From SXOA01 sp046593355 (lineage in GTDB: Bacteria > Planctomycetota > Planctomycetia > Pirellulales > Pirellulaceae): DNA of 64,000 nt. This document shows, piece after piece, positions 1 to 8,997 of this stretch (positions within the stretch are counted from its first letter, which is position 1; each line of letters begins with the position of its first letter). The notes under the pieces are model-generated. The model made no database searches and was not told where the DNA came from. It saw only the letters and a list, made by a program, of their open reading frames with translations. Both the position numbers and the translations under genes were made by a program. The DNA lies in the NCBI GenBank assembly GCA_046593355.1, contig JBKJNY010000249.1, positions 1 through 64,000 on the forward strand, read 5' to 3'.

Positions 1-304
1 ATCAAAAGTTGCTGAAAATAACCCTGTTTTGTATCAAGAATCTGTTAAGAAAGTCGCTGTAACATCAACCCAACAAGCGGCTTGCGTTCCGGCCCCTGAA
101 CCACAAGCCCCGCGCCACGTCGACCCGCAAAACCGGTATCAAGACCCCCCGAGTGCGCCCTTGAAGCCCGGAAGACCCGCAGTGTTGCCGAAGCGCGGCG
201 GAGCGCCAGGAGGCGCTCGAATAGCGCGGCGTGTTGCACGAAATCTCCACCGTCCAACTCCCCCAGACCTGCCGGATGAGCTGACACCTTGATGGAGAAG
301 CTAC
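1..304. other. Left edge, no gene recognised
   Basis: I see no convincing gene here. Short open frames exist on both strands, but they overlap each other, have no recognisable domain and no clear ribosome binding site. The stretch lies just downstream of the purC stop codon, so it may hold its 3' untranslated region. Confidence 0.4.
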
Positions 305-1180
305 CTAGAGGAACCTCTTCCCCGTCAACTTCTCATACGCTTCCACGTACTTCGCTCGGGTGCGAGCGACGACTTCCTCCGGCAGAAGCGGCGGTGGGCT
401 GTCCTTGTCCCAGCCGGTGGTTTCCAGCCAATCGCGTACGAATTGCTTGTCATAGGACGGCTGGGGGCGGCCGGGCTGGAATTGGTCCGCCGGCCAGAAG
501 CGGCTGCTGTCGGGGGTGAGGACTTCGTCGATGAGGATTAGTTTGTCGTCGTGCCAGCCCCATTCGAACTTGGTGTCGGCGATGAGAATGCCGCGAGTGC
601 GGGCATATTCGCGGGCGCGGGTGTAAACGTCGATGCTGCGGCGGCGGAGGGCCTGGGAAACATCGCTCCCCACAATTTCGACCATCTGCTCGAACGAGAT
701 GTTGATATCGTGCCCGCTCTCCTCCTTGGTCGCCGGCGTGAAGATCGGCTGGGGCAATTCCGAGCATTGCACCAGTCCCGGCGGCAGCGAAATGCCACAC
801 ACCTGGCCGCCGGCCTTGTACTCCTTCCAGCCCGAGCCATCCAGGTAGCCGCGGACGACGCACTCAATGGGCACGACCTGAGCCTTGCGGACAATCATGC
901 ACCGCCCGGCGAGCACCTCGCGGTCAGTTCCCGCCGGCAAATCCAGCGTGGCCAGGTTCTGCAAAATGACATGATTGGGCACGCCCAAGAGTTCAAACCA
1001 GAAAGCGCTGATCTGAGTAAGAATGCGCCCCTTCTCGGGGATGCCATTGGGCATGACCCAATCGAATGCGCTGATGCGATCGGTGGCGACCAGCAGCAGG
1101 CGGTCCCCCAAGTCGTATACGTCGCGGACTTTGCCGCGGCGAACGGGAAACGGGAGGTCGGTGGTCAAAAGTGCGGGCAT
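305..1180 (-). CDS. purC: Phosphoribosylaminoimidazole-succinocarboxamide synthase
   Basis: SAICAR synthase of de novo purine synthesis: it joins CAIR and aspartate using ATP, in the cytoplasm. The 291-residue product has the N-terminal RRGKVRDVYD motif (14-23), PIECVVRGYLDGSGW (104-118), TKEESGHDINIS (151-162) and, towards the C-terminus, IDEVLTPDSSRFW. All are family signatures. I chose the ATG at 1180 because homology begins there; the frame stays open to 1267, but that extension looks non-coding and runs into an inverted repeat. The length fits the long bacterial/eukaryote-like PurC type. It is divergent from the next gene. Identification is firm; the start is likely. Confidence 0.96.
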   Translation of the reverse strand: MPALLTTDLPFPVRRGKVRDVYDLGDRLLLVATDRISAFDWVMPNGIPEKGRILTQISAFWFELLGVPNHVILQNLATLDLPAGTDREVLAGRCMIVRKAQVVPIECVVRGYLDGSGWKEYKAGGQVCGISLPPGLVQCSELPQPIFTPATKEESGHDINISFEQMVEIVGSDVSQALRRRSIDVYTRAREYARTRGILIADTKFEWGWHDDKLILIDEVLTPDSSRFWPADQFQPGRPQPSYDKQFVRDWLETTGWDKDSPPPLLPEEVVARTRAKYVEAYEKLTGKRFL

Positions 1181-1264
1181 TTCCTGCCAAACCTTGTTAT
1201 TCTGAGGCAACATCGTGATCGCCGTGGCACAATATAACAGAGTGGGCTGCAGCGCGGCGGAGCG

Positions 1265-1343
1265 CAAGGGGTCGGGAGTCTTAGGCGTCGATGATCATGC
1301 TCTATGAATAGTCTATGACGCCTAAGACTCCCGACCCCCTTGC
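1265..1343. repeat. Family A inverted repeat, copy 1
   Basis: Two arms (1266-1289 and 1317-1341) pair almost perfectly, with one extra C in the right arm, across a 27-nt spacer. The core is GGGTCGGGAGTCTT. It lies in the divergent gap between purC and the GH10-like gene. Copies 2 and 3 at 17419 and 32417 share the core and the exact spacer length but differ compensatorily in the arm ends. Confidence 0.9.
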
Positions 1344-1444
1344 CCCCTTTGTCACGAGAATTGCGTGCGACATTGGCTTGCCGTTGAAGTGCCGATGCCC
1401 CTCGGTTAGACTCGTTTTTTCTCCACATCCCCCACCATTGTCTC

Positions 1445-2929
1445 ATGGGTCAGTTTGTCTTTCACGTCCCTCGTCCCGACCGTTTGGTGCCGGGTGCGGT
1501 GGAGCGCGCCTACTTGGCGAGCATCGACGGCATTCCCTGGGAATGCAAGAGCGCGTGGGACGACGGCGTTCTGACCATCGAGCGGGACACCCGCGAGTCG
1601 GGCAATCTTTATTTTTGCTGGAACGTGCCGGGGCGCGGCCAGGTGATGCTCTGCACCGGCAGCCTGATGGAGCGGGATCGGCCCTATAACCTGCCCGTGG
1701 AGCTGGCCCGCGGCACCATCAACCGCCTCCGCAACCAGGCCGCCACGTGGCTTGCCGCTGGCATGATTATCCCGCCCAAGTTTGAGGAGCTCAATAGCCG
1801 CGCCGCGCTGGTCTTTGCCCACGCCGCCATTGGGCAACAACAGCCGGAGCGGGCGGCGGAGCGTTCCGAGGAGGCCATTCGCATCAGCCTGGAGGCGGGG
1901 GACTTGCTGGCGAATGACTACGCCCGGCAGGTGCTGGCCATCCGCCGCCGCGAACAGCCGACGCTGACCACGCTCCTGGCAGGCCGGCTGGAGGGGGTTC
2001 CGCAGGGGGCCGCCGCGGATGCTTTTCTGGCGGCGTTCAATACGGCCGTGCTCGTCCCCAATTGGCCAGAGATGGGCACGTCGAGCGGCGAATGCAAATG
2101 GGACGACCTCGACCGGCAGGTGCAATGGTGCCGCGACCACGGCCTGCGGATTTGCATGGGGCCGCTGGTGCAGTTCGACCGGGGGAGCTTGCCCGACTGG
2201 TTGTATCTGTGGGAGGGAGAATACGACGACATTTGCGAAAGTGTCTTCAAGTTCGCTCAAGGGGTCGTCCGCCGGTATGCCGGTAAGGTTCATCTTTGGA
2301 ACTGTGCCGGCCGGATGAACGTGCCTGGAGCCATGGACCTCACCGAGGAGCAACGCCTGAAGTTGACGGTGGACATGCTGGAGCTGACTCGCAGTCTCGA
2401 TGCCCGCACCCCGGCCATCGTCAGTTTTGACCAGCCCTGGGCCGAATACATCGCGGCTCACGACCAGGAGCTGACGCCGCTGCACTTTGCCGATACGCTG
2501 GCCCGCAGCGATCTGGGAATGGCGGGCGTGGGAGTGGAAATCAACTTGGGCTATTCGCCGCACGGCACGCTCCCGCGCGACCTGCTGGAAATCAACCGCC
2601 AGGTCGACCGCTGGAGCCAGCTCGGGCTGCCGCTCGTGATATTCGTCACCGCTCCCAGTAGCGAAGCCAAGGATCCGCTCGCTCGCTCGGCGGCGCAACC
2701 CCTTCCCAGCCTGATTGCTGGCGGTGTCAGCCCGCAGGCCCAGGCCGAGCTGATTTCGGTCCTCGTCCCGCTGCTCATCGCCCGCCAGCCAGTGCAGGCG
2801 GTGGTCTGGAACCAGTGGCGTGACGACCTGCCGCACGACTTCCCCCACGGCGGCCTGTATGACACGATGGGCCAGCCGAAACCGGGGCTGAAAAGGCTGG
2901 TGGAGATCCGGCGGGAATACCTAAGCTGA
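1445..2929 (+). CDS. GH10 xylanase-like protein, probably inactive
   Basis: A 494-residue protein whose C-terminal part (from about residue 200) resembles the (beta/alpha)8 barrel of glycoside hydrolase family 10; the N-terminal part looks like a carbohydrate-binding beta domain plus a helical linker. Where GH10 enzymes carry WDVVNE with the acid/base glutamate, this protein has LWNCAGRMN (about 283-291). The nucleophile region survives as GVEINLGY (about 364-371). I see no signal peptide, so it is probably cytoplasmic. The start at 1445 has no clear Shine-Dalgarno sequence. The family assignment is tentative; a pseudoenzyme or a different barrel hydrolase is possible. Confidence 0.6.
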   Translation: MGQFVFHVPRPDRLVPGAVERAYLASIDGIPWECKSAWDDGVLTIERDTRESGNLYFCWNVPGRGQVMLCTGSLMERDRPYNLPVELARGTINRLRNQAATWLAAGMIIPPKFEELNSRAALVFAHAAIGQQQPERAAERSEEAIRISLEAGDLLANDYARQVLAIRRREQPTLTTLLAGRLEGVPQGAAADAFLAAFNTAVLVPNWPEMGTSSGECKWDDLDRQVQWCRDHGLRICMGPLVQFDRGSLPDWLYLWEGEYDDICESVFKFAQGVVRRYAGKVHLWNCAGRMNVPGAMDLTEEQRLKLTVDMLELTRSLDARTPAIVSFDQPWAEYIAAHDQELTPLHFADTLARSDLGMAGVGVEINLGYSPHGTLPRDLLEINRQVDRWSQLGLPLVIFVTAPSSEAKDPLARSAAQPLPSLIAGGVSPQAQAELISVLVPLLIARQPVQAVVWNQWRDDLPHDFPHGGLYDTMGQPKPGLKRLVEIRREYLS

Positions 2930-2968
2930 GGAGCTGTTCGGAAATTATCGCTTCCCTGATGAAAAAAT

Positions 2969-3055
2969 GGGTGGCACGCCCACGGCTTTGCGTGGGCGTG
3001 GACTCCAGGGACACATGGCCACTCAAAGCAGTCCCGGCGCGCCGGGATGCCACCC
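2969..3055. repeat. Family E inverted repeat, copy 1
   Basis: The left arm GGTGGCACGCCCACGGC continues into a small hairpin (CCCACG-loop-CGTGGG). The right end is a separate hairpin CCCGG..CCGGG followed by TGCCACCC, which pairs with GGGTGGCA at the left. It fills the gap between the convergent GH10-like and WD40 genes. Related copies lie at 20375, 38343 and 58454. Confidence 0.8.
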
Positions 3056-3077
3056 AGAATCTCGAACATCTGACTCC

Positions 3078-4079
3078 TTATCCCTTCGCCGCCATCTTGC
3101 TCACCCGCACATGCCCATCGACGTGCGCGGTGGCGATGTGCAGGTTGTCAGCAGCGAGGTGCATGTCGCGGACGGAGTTGCTGAGATTGAGCGTGTGGAA
3201 CTCGGCTTTCTCGGTTCCCTTCCAAAAGAAGAGATGGCCCCCTCCCTGACCGCCGCTTGCGCCGACGACGAAACCGGCGGCATGGGATACAGCGTTCCAA
3301 CAGACCCCTTGCAGATTGGCCTTGCTGCCGTACTGCGCGATTTCCTTGCCGTCCTCCCAGTTCGCAACCAGCACAATCGGGTTGCCGATGCCGGCGAAGG
3401 CGTTGCTTACGTTGGTGATGCCGGAGAGAACAAGCTGCTTGCCGTCCGGGCTGAACGCCAGGCTCCGCGTGCCGCCGATGTCCGCCATGAAGACGGGATC
3501 GTACTTGCTGAGCGGCGGAAACTTGAGGCGGCGGACCTCTTTGCCGGTCTCCACTTCCCACTCGATGACGTTCGCCATCAAATCGCCGCTCGCCAGGCGT
3601 TTTCCTTCGGGATGAAACGCGAGGTTGTAGACGTGCCGCGGATGGCCGGCGAGCTCGTGGACCTTGGAGCCGTCCTCCATTTTCCATATTCTGATAATCA
3701 AGTCGTTGCCGGCCGTGGCGATGAGCGTGCCGTCGGGACTAACGGCCAGAGAGCGAATCCAGCCTTGATGGGCCTGCACCGTCCGCGTCGGGGCGGGCTT
3801 CTCCGCCGTTGCGGGCCACCAGAGGAGCTTCCCCTCATAGCCGCCGGTGATGAGGGTCTGGCCGTCCTTGCTGAATCCGATAGCCCGCACCCAGCTATCG
3901 TGGCCGGCCAGCTCCGTTTTGGCGGCTGTGGCGATGTCGAACCGCCAGATGCGGTTGTCTTCTCCGCCGGCAAAGACGAACTTGCCACTGGGGTCGAACC
4001 GGCAGGAAACGAGCGGCCGGGTGTGAACCAGATCCTTGGCGACGTGGGTGAGGGCGGGGTCGGCAGCGGGAGCTTGCAT
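3078..4079 (-). CDS. WD40 repeat beta-propeller protein
   Basis: A 333-residue protein made of about seven WD40-type blades, for example LAGHDSWVRAIGFSKDG and QAHQGWIRSLAVSPDG, each with a GH dipeptide or variant and a terminal W-[KREW] position. It would fold into one seven-bladed propeller and act as a protein-interaction scaffold; the partner is unknown. There is no signal peptide. I chose the ATG at 4079 (MQAPAADPAL) because the upstream open frame runs through the inverted repeat at 4083-4132. Planctomycetes carry many such proteins. Confidence 0.85.
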   Translation of the reverse strand: MQAPAADPALTHVAKDLVHTRPLVSCRFDPSGKFVFAGGEDNRIWRFDIATAAKTELAGHDSWVRAIGFSKDGQTLITGGYEGKLLWWPATAEKPAPTRTVQAHQGWIRSLAVSPDGTLIATAGNDLIIRIWKMEDGSKVHELAGHPRHVYNLAFHPEGKRLASGDLMANVIEWEVETGKEVRRLKFPPLSKYDPVFMADIGGTRSLAFSPDGKQLVLSGITNVSNAFAGIGNPIVLVANWEDGKEIAQYGSKANLQGVCWNAVSHAAGFVVGASGGQGGGHLFFWKGTEKAEFHTLNLSNSVRDMHLAADNLHIATAHVDGHVRVSKMAAKG

Positions 4080-4082
4080 AAT

Positions 4083-4132
4083 GTCGCCTTTCGCTCCGCG
4101 AAAGAACGTACTTTCGCGGAGCGAAAGGCGAC
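4083..4132. repeat. Family B inverted repeat, copy 1
   Basis: A perfect 22-bp inverted repeat with a 6-nt loop. Each arm (GTCGCCTTTCGCTCCGCG...) is itself a hairpin: CTTTCGC-TCC-GCGAAAG. It begins three bases upstream of the WD40 start codon and lies in the divergent gap before the acyl-CoA dehydrogenase gene. Copy 2 is at 41445. Confidence 0.93.
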
Positions 4133-4164
4133 GATCGCGGGAACCATCAGTATAATTACTTTCC

Positions 4165-5244
4165 ATGCCCAGCCGCCACATCACCTCGCCTGAATCACCA
4201 GCTTTAGACGAACTGTGCCGGGAGCTTGCCGAGCTTGCTCCCAAATTGGAAGAGCCCGGCGCGTGGCCGGCGGAGCAATTGCGGCTGTGCGGGGAGGCGG
4301 GAGTCTTTGAATGGTTCATGCCGCGAGAATTCGGCGGTCAGGGCTGGAGCGAAGCGGCTGTGGTCCGCGGATATTTGAAATTGAGCGCGGCGTGCCTGAC
4401 AACGACCTTCGTCATCACCCAGCGTAGCGGCGCGATGAGTCGCATTGCGGCGAGCGAGAACGAGTGGGTGCGTGGCGAACTGTTGCCGGACCTGCTCAGC
4501 GGCAAGACCTTCGCCACCGTTGGCATCTCGCACCTCACCACCAGCCGGCAGCATCTTTCCCAATCGGTGATGCGGGTGATGGAAAGGGACGGCGGCTTTG
4601 TGCTGGATGGCTATTCGCCGTGGGTGACGGGAGGTGAACATGCAGAGCATGTCGTGATCGGAGGAAGTTTCGCTAGTCCACCGCAAATCCTCGTCGCCTT
4701 GCCGACCAAGCTTCCGGGCGTGCGAATTCCGCCCGCGCCCGACCTCGTCGCTCTCACCGCCAGCCGCACCGGGTCCATCTATTGCGATCAGGTCTTCGTG
4801 GAGCGAAAATGGCTCCTCGCCGGCCCTGTTCCCGAAGTCATGAAGCAAGGTGCCGGCGCGAAGACCGGCGGCTTGCAGACTTCGACGCTGGCGATCGGGC
4901 TGGCGACTGCGGCAGTCGAGTTCCTGGAGCGCGAAGTCGCAAAACGCAGTGACCTGGCTGCTCCTGCCGCCGCGCTCCGCGCCGAGCTCACGAGCATCAC
5001 CACGGATTTGCTGGCCCTCGCCGATGGCCAGGAAGCCTGCACCGCCTCCGACCTCCGCGCCCGGGCCAACAGCTTTGTCCTTCGGGCCACACAAGCCTCC
5101 CTCGCCGCCGCCAAAGGAGCCGGCTTCGTCGCTGGCCACCCCGCCGGCCGCTGGTGCCGCGAAGCCCTGTTCTTCCTCGTCTGGAGTTGCCCGCAGGGAG
5201 TGCTGAACACAAACCTCTGCGAGCTGGCGGGGATTGAAGCGTAA
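4165..5244 (+). CDS. Acyl-CoA dehydrogenase family protein
   Basis: A 359-residue flavoprotein-like product with the three-part acyl-CoA dehydrogenase layout: an N-terminal helical domain (MPREFGGQGWSEA, about 52-64), a middle beta domain (ATVGISHLTTSR, then GYSPWVTGG), and a C-terminal helical domain. It probably oxidises an acyl-CoA or a related substrate using FAD. The substrate cannot be told, and the general base is not obvious, so an atypical member is likely. It is divergent from the WD40 gene. An imperfect hairpin follows the stop codon. Confidence 0.8.
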   Translation: MPSRHITSPESPALDELCRELAELAPKLEEPGAWPAEQLRLCGEAGVFEWFMPREFGGQGWSEAAVVRGYLKLSAACLTTTFVITQRSGAMSRIAASENEWVRGELLPDLLSGKTFATVGISHLTTSRQHLSQSVMRVMERDGGFVLDGYSPWVTGGEHAEHVVIGGSFASPPQILVALPTKLPGVRIPPAPDLVALTASRTGSIYCDQVFVERKWLLAGPVPEVMKQGAGAKTGGLQTSTLAIGLATAAVEFLEREVAKRSDLAAPAAALRAELTSITTDLLALADGQEACTASDLRARANSFVLRATQASLAAAKGAGFVAGHPAGRWCREALFFLVWSCPQGVLNTNLCELAGIEA

Positions 5245-5259
5245 CCCTCGTGTCCACTC

Positions 5260-5287
5260 GGAGGATTCCGCCTAAAGGCGGGACTCC
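5260..5287. terminator. Hairpin after the acyl-CoA dehydrogenase gene
   Basis: CCGCC-TAAA-GGCGG with flanking GGAG/CTCC forms a GC-rich stem 15 bases after the stop codon. No U-run follows, so intrinsic termination is not proven. It is similar in style to the other gene-end hairpins of this window. Confidence 0.5.
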
Positions 5288-5298
5288 AACGTATGGGG

Positions 5299-5462
5299 GT
5301 GGCACTGGCTAGGAAGACGAGTCCTAGAGCAGGCTACTCCAAACAAGTGCGCCGAGTCTTCCTGCCAGTGCGGACGCTCGCGGAGATCAACACTGGCAGA
5401 ACGCCTCGGCAACGGTTTCTCGTTGTGGCGGCGTCGACACTCGGCGTTCTAGCCAGTGCCAC
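5299..5462. repeat. Long inverted repeat of the GTGGCACTGGCTAG type
   Basis: GTGGCACTGGCTAG at 5299-5312 is exactly complementary to CTAGCCAGTGCCAC at 5449-5462. Internal partial pairs occur (GGAAGAC with GTCTTCC, GCCAGTG with CACTGGC). The right arm contains the TAG stop codon of the minus-strand gene that follows. Confidence 0.85.
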
Positions 5463-6147
5463 ACCTGCCGGTTTGCTCGATCTTTCCTACGTCGGGTATT
5501 GAAGTTGCATCAGTCCGATCCACCCATACTTTCGAACCAGCCGGCACCTGATCTGGTCGCAAAACACTAGCGTCGAGAGAAAGCGACGATCGGCCAAACC
5601 GTCTTACAATCGGGTCAGGCGAATCCTCGTGGTTATGCTTTATATGCCCTTGGTCAACCACGGTGACTGGCACTTTCTGGCCCTGAGGTGTGACGCAATG
5701 AACCGGATGCTTCCGAATCAGCCACCCCTGAAACTCGCCGAAAAGAACCACAAAATCACCAATCCGAACATTCTCTTCCACAATGCCAATGAGCTTGATC
5801 GCCTCGAATGGAGGAATCTGTATGCCAGGAAAAAAGTACTCGCGGAGTTTTCGCGCCGACCAATAATATCGAACTCGCTCTTGCTCAAGGAAGTTCTCGT
5901 ATTCAGGCCCGGGCGGCGGACCGCAATAGGAGCGGATAACAAGCACGTCTTCCGGATGTGCGGGCGCATGCAATGCAGTTTCACGAAGCTCCGAGACAAT
6001 CTCATCGGACAACGATGGCACACATTCAAAAAAACCGGGCGACAAAGCAAGGTCACAGAACTGGGCGACGATCTCACGCCAGGTGAAGATTCCGTTTCTG
6101 TAGGATCTGAGCAACTTCTGAATCTGGTGTTCAAGCTTCGCAGGCAA
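5449..6147 (-). CDS. Hypothetical protein
   Basis: A 232-residue protein that I do not recognise. It has no signal peptide or membrane segment. The central part contains IGDFVVLFGEFQGWLIRKH, a KOW/OB-like beta stretch, and the N-terminal third is helical. The last residues (QTGRCGTG) and the TAG stop are encoded by the long inverted repeat, so the native C-terminus may have been replaced. The region appears less GC-rich than its neighbours, consistent with acquisition by transfer. The length and a consistent reading frame favour a real gene. Confidence 0.55.
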   Translation of the reverse strand: MPAKLEHQIQKLLRSYRNGIFTWREIVAQFCDLALSPGFFECVPSLSDEIVSELRETALHAPAHPEDVLVIRSYCGPPPGPEYENFLEQERVRYYWSARKLREYFFPGIQIPPFEAIKLIGIVEENVRIGDFVVLFGEFQGWLIRKHPVHCVTPQGQKVPVTVVDQGHIKHNHEDSPDPIVRRFGRSSLSLDASVLRPDQVPAGSKVWVDRTDATSIPDVGKIEQTGRCGTG

Positions 6148-6268
6148 GGAAGGTATGCTCCTTTGTGTGGCATCGCTTTTAATCGCTCATCCACTCATCC
6201 ACTAGCAATATCGCAGTATAGCAATCTCGGTCCACACTTCTCAACGAACAGATCGCATCGCTACGATC

Positions 6269-7174
6269 CTATTTCCCCACCACTCTCACCCCTTCCCTTC
6301 TCGTCAGCTCCCCAAACAACCCGCTCAGCCGCTCCGTCATCGGCCCGCGAGTTCCCGCACCAATCACCCGGCCATCGATTTTGGTGACGGCCGCCAGCTC
6401 TCCCATCGTGCCGGTGCAGAAGACTTCGTTGGCCCGATAGAACTCGGTCAATGACAAATCGCGTTCTTCGCACGGAATGCCGTGGTCGCGACAAAGAGAT
6501 AGCACAGTTGCGCGGGTGATACCTTCGGGGCAGGCGACAGTGCGGGGAGTCAGCACAACGCCGCCGTCCACCAGGAACAAGTGCGTGGCGTTCGTTTCCG
6601 CGACGAAGCCGCGAGTGTCGAGCATCACGGCGTCGTCCGAGCCGGCGACGTTGGCTTCGATCTTGGCCATGATGGATTGCAGCAGGTTGTTGTGGTGGAT
6701 TTTGGGGTCGAGGCAATCGGGGGGGAATCGTCGCACGCTGCTGGTGATGAGGGTGAGCCCCGCCTTGTCGTAGACCGGCGGCTTATGCTCGGCCAGGACG
6801 ATGAGCGTGGGGCCGGCCTGGTTCAGCCGCGGGTCCATGCCGCTGGTGACTTTCACGCCGCGGGTGAGGGTGAGGCGGATATGCACGCCGTCGGTCATCT
6901 GATTGGCGGCGAGCGTCCGCCGGATTTGCTCCGTGATTTCCTCGTGCGAAGGAATCTGGGCGAACGCCAGCGCCAGGGCACTGCTCCGCAACCGGTCGAG
7001 ATGCTCCGTCAGCTTGAAGATGCGTCCCTGGTAGAGCCGAAGCCCTTCCCAGACGGCATCGCCTCCTTGGACCACGGAGTCAAACGGACTGATGCCCGCC
7101 TGGTCCCGATGGACGAGGTCGCCGTTGATGTTGACGAGAAGATTGCGGTTAGATTCGCTGAATTTTTGGAGCAT
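6269..7174 (-). CDS. ilvE: Branched-chain amino acid aminotransferase (class IV)
   Basis: A fold-type IV PLP aminotransferase of 301 residues that most likely transfers the amino group between branched-chain amino acids and 2-oxoglutarate. The PLP-binding lysine is K158 in DPKIHHNN; the cofactor-contacting glutamate is E193 in AETNATHLF; the N-terminal part has GGDAVWEGLRLYQG. D-amino-acid transaminase and aminodeoxychorismate lyase share this fold, so the substrate is inferred from the EGLR and GTMGEL motifs. It is a stand-alone gene whose upstream region holds a family H repeat. Confidence 0.85.
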   Translation of the reverse strand: MLQKFSESNRNLLVNINGDLVHRDQAGISPFDSVVQGGDAVWEGLRLYQGRIFKLTEHLDRLRSSALALAFAQIPSHEEITEQIRRTLAANQMTDGVHIRLTLTRGVKVTSGMDPRLNQAGPTLIVLAEHKPPVYDKAGLTLITSSVRRFPPDCLDPKIHHNNLLQSIMAKIEANVAGSDDAVMLDTRGFVAETNATHLFLVDGGVVLTPRTVACPEGITRATVLSLCRDHGIPCEERDLSLTEFYRANEVFCTGTMGELAAVTKIDGRVIGAGTRGPMTERLSGLFGELTRREGVRVVGK

Positions 7175-7192
7175 AAATCAATAAAACGAAGA

Positions 7193-7415
7193 GGGGGTAA
7201 CCGCGGAGGACGCTGAGGGGCGCGGAGGAGGAAGCAGAGGGAAGGCAGAGGGAAGGCAGAGGGTTGGCAAAATGATGGATGGCAAAATCATAAGAGGGGA
7301 AGTGCGAGAAGTGGCTGGATTTTACGCCAAAATGTCCTTCCTGTGGCCAGTTCCCAATTCTCACTCCTCTCTCTCTTCCTCTGCGAAACTCTGCGTCCTC
7401 CGCGGTAATTCCCTT
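7193..7415. repeat. Family H inverted repeat, copy 1 (empty)
   Basis: The left arm (7193-7242, core AACCGCGGAGGACGCTGAGG) pairs with the right arm (7363-7415, core GCGTCCTCCGCGGTAATTCC). The arms are built of units of about 9-10 nt (CGCGGAGGA type), and the middle has GCAGAGGGAAG direct repeats. There is no gene inside. It occupies most of the 400-bp gap between the aminotransferase start and the PhoH start; I see nothing else there. Confidence 0.8.
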
Positions 7416-7575
7416 CCCGCCCCTTTCCCTTCAGCCGTCCCCGCCTAGTATTCATTGTCCTGATCGAGGTGGACGCGAAATCGAACTTGCATCATTTCCG
7501 CGAATGGAACAGACTGTCACCGGTGCATTGGATGCAGCCGCAATGGATGTCAGGCCGCTTACGCATGGAGGCGAC

Positions 7576-8913
7576 ATGATTATGCCCGCTCCCCTCCCCA
7601 AGCTCTTTGTGCTGGACACGAATGTCGTCCTGCACGATAGCGGCAGCATCCTGAACTTTGAAGAGCACGACATCGCCATCCCGATTACCGTGCTGGAGGA
7701 GCTCGACAAGTTCAAGCGTGGCAGCGAGGACATTCATTTTCACGCCCGACAGTTTCTCAGGCGGATGGACGGCTTGACCGGCGACATTCTCAGCTCGTGG
7801 GGAGCGCCGCTGGGAGAAGGCCTCGGCACGATCCGCGTGGTTCTTGGCGGGGAGCTCGACAGCCGCTTGAAGGCGGCCTTCTTTCAGGACTCGCCGGACC
7901 ATCGCATCCTGAACACGGCGCTGATGCTGCAAAAGCGCGAGCACGGCCGCACCGTCATCCTGGTGACCAAGGACGCCAACCTGCGGATGAAGGCCAAGTC
8001 GCTCGGCATCTTTGCCCAGGATTACACGTCGGACAAGGTCGAGAGCTTCGACAAGCTCTATACGGGCAAGCGGATCATCGAGGGCATCACGTCGGACGCC
8101 ATCAGCCACTTTTACCTCAACGGCGGTTTGGTCCCGCAAGCGGAGTTGCCAGAAATCGAGGAGCCGGTCGCCAACGAGAATTTCATCCTCCGCAACGGCA
8201 GCAAATCGGTGCTGGCCACTTATCGCGCGGCGGAACATGCGTTCGCCCGCGTCGAGAAATCCACGACGTATGGCATTACGCCCCGCAACGCGGAGCAGAG
8301 CTTTGCGCTCAAGGCACTCCTCAACGACGACATCAAGCTGGTGACGCTGGCCGGGACGGCGGGAACGGGCAAGACGCTTTTGGCGCTGGCAGCCGCGCTG
8401 GAATGCCGGCAGCGGTATCGGCAGATTCTGTTGGCCCGGCCGGTGGTGCCGCTGGGGAATCGGGATCTGGGCTTTCTCCCCGGCGACGTCGCGCAGAAGC
8501 TCGATCCCTACATGCAGCCGCTCTACGACAACCTGACGGTCATCCGCCATCACTTCGGCGATCACGATGCCGCGGGCCAGCGGATCAACGAGATGCGGGA
8601 GAGCGAGAAGCTGATGATTACGCCGCTGGCCTACATCCGCGGGCGGAGCCTGCAGCGGATTTTCTTCATCGTCGACGAAGCCCAGAACCTGACGCCGCAC
8701 GAAGTGAAGACGATCATTACCCGCGCGGGAGAAGGGACCAAAATCGTCCTCACCGGCGACATCCAGCAAATCGACCAGCCGTACCTCGATGCCCTCTCCA
8801 ATGGCCTGTCCTACCTCATCAACCGCATGAGGGGGCAGCCGATCTTCGCCCATGTGACCCTGGAGAAAGGGGAACGCTCGGCGCTGGCGGACCTGGCGAG
8901 CGAGCTGTTGTAA
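7576..8913 (+). CDS. PhoH family ATPase with N-terminal PIN domain
   Basis: A 445-residue PIN-PhoH fusion of the YlaK type, probably an RNA-acting ATPase/helicase linked to a PIN ribonuclease. The PIN domain starts with FVLDTNVVLHDS (acidic D14) and VLEELDKFKRG. The PhoH domain has Walker A GTAGTGKT (260-267) and Walker B FFIVDEAQN (D367, E368). I chose the ATG at 7576 because GGAGG lies 4 bases upstream; an ATG at 7582 has better spacing and is also possible. The frame is open from 7504. It converges with the radical SAM gene across a hairpin. Confidence 0.93.
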   Translation: MIMPAPLPKLFVLDTNVVLHDSGSILNFEEHDIAIPITVLEELDKFKRGSEDIHFHARQFLRRMDGLTGDILSSWGAPLGEGLGTIRVVLGGELDSRLKAAFFQDSPDHRILNTALMLQKREHGRTVILVTKDANLRMKAKSLGIFAQDYTSDKVESFDKLYTGKRIIEGITSDAISHFYLNGGLVPQAELPEIEEPVANENFILRNGSKSVLATYRAAEHAFARVEKSTTYGITPRNAEQSFALKALLNDDIKLVTLAGTAGTGKTLLALAAALECRQRYRQILLARPVVPLGNRDLGFLPGDVAQKLDPYMQPLYDNLTVIRHHFGDHDAAGQRINEMRESEKLMITPLAYIRGRSLQRIFFIVDEAQNLTPHEVKTIITRAGEGTKIVLTGDIQQIDQPYLDALSNGLSYLINRMRGQPIFAHVTLEKGERSALADLASELL

Positions 8914-8927
8914 GGTGCTCAAACACC

Positions 8928-8997
8928 AGCCTGAAGCGCAAGCGAAGGACAGCGTCGCACTCGCTGGCCGTACTTTCCTTCGCTTGCGCTTCAGGCT
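8928..8997. terminator. Family F inverted repeat between convergent genes
   Basis: AGCCTGAAGCGCAAGCGAAG (8928-8947) pairs with CTTCGCTTGCGCTTCAGGCT (8978-8997); the full arms are 22 bp with a 26-bp loop. It lies between two convergent genes, and the right arm contains the TGA stop of the radical SAM gene. It could serve as a bidirectional terminator or as a block to antisense read-through. Confidence 0.75.

Noticed and set aside
1406..2848. Long open frame (480 codons) antisense to the GH10-like gene
   Set aside because: High-GC coding DNA gives long antisense frames; the product has no coherent domain and low-complexity composition. The same applies to long antisense frames at 7492-8922, 15157-16644, 29423-30916 and 37531-39660.
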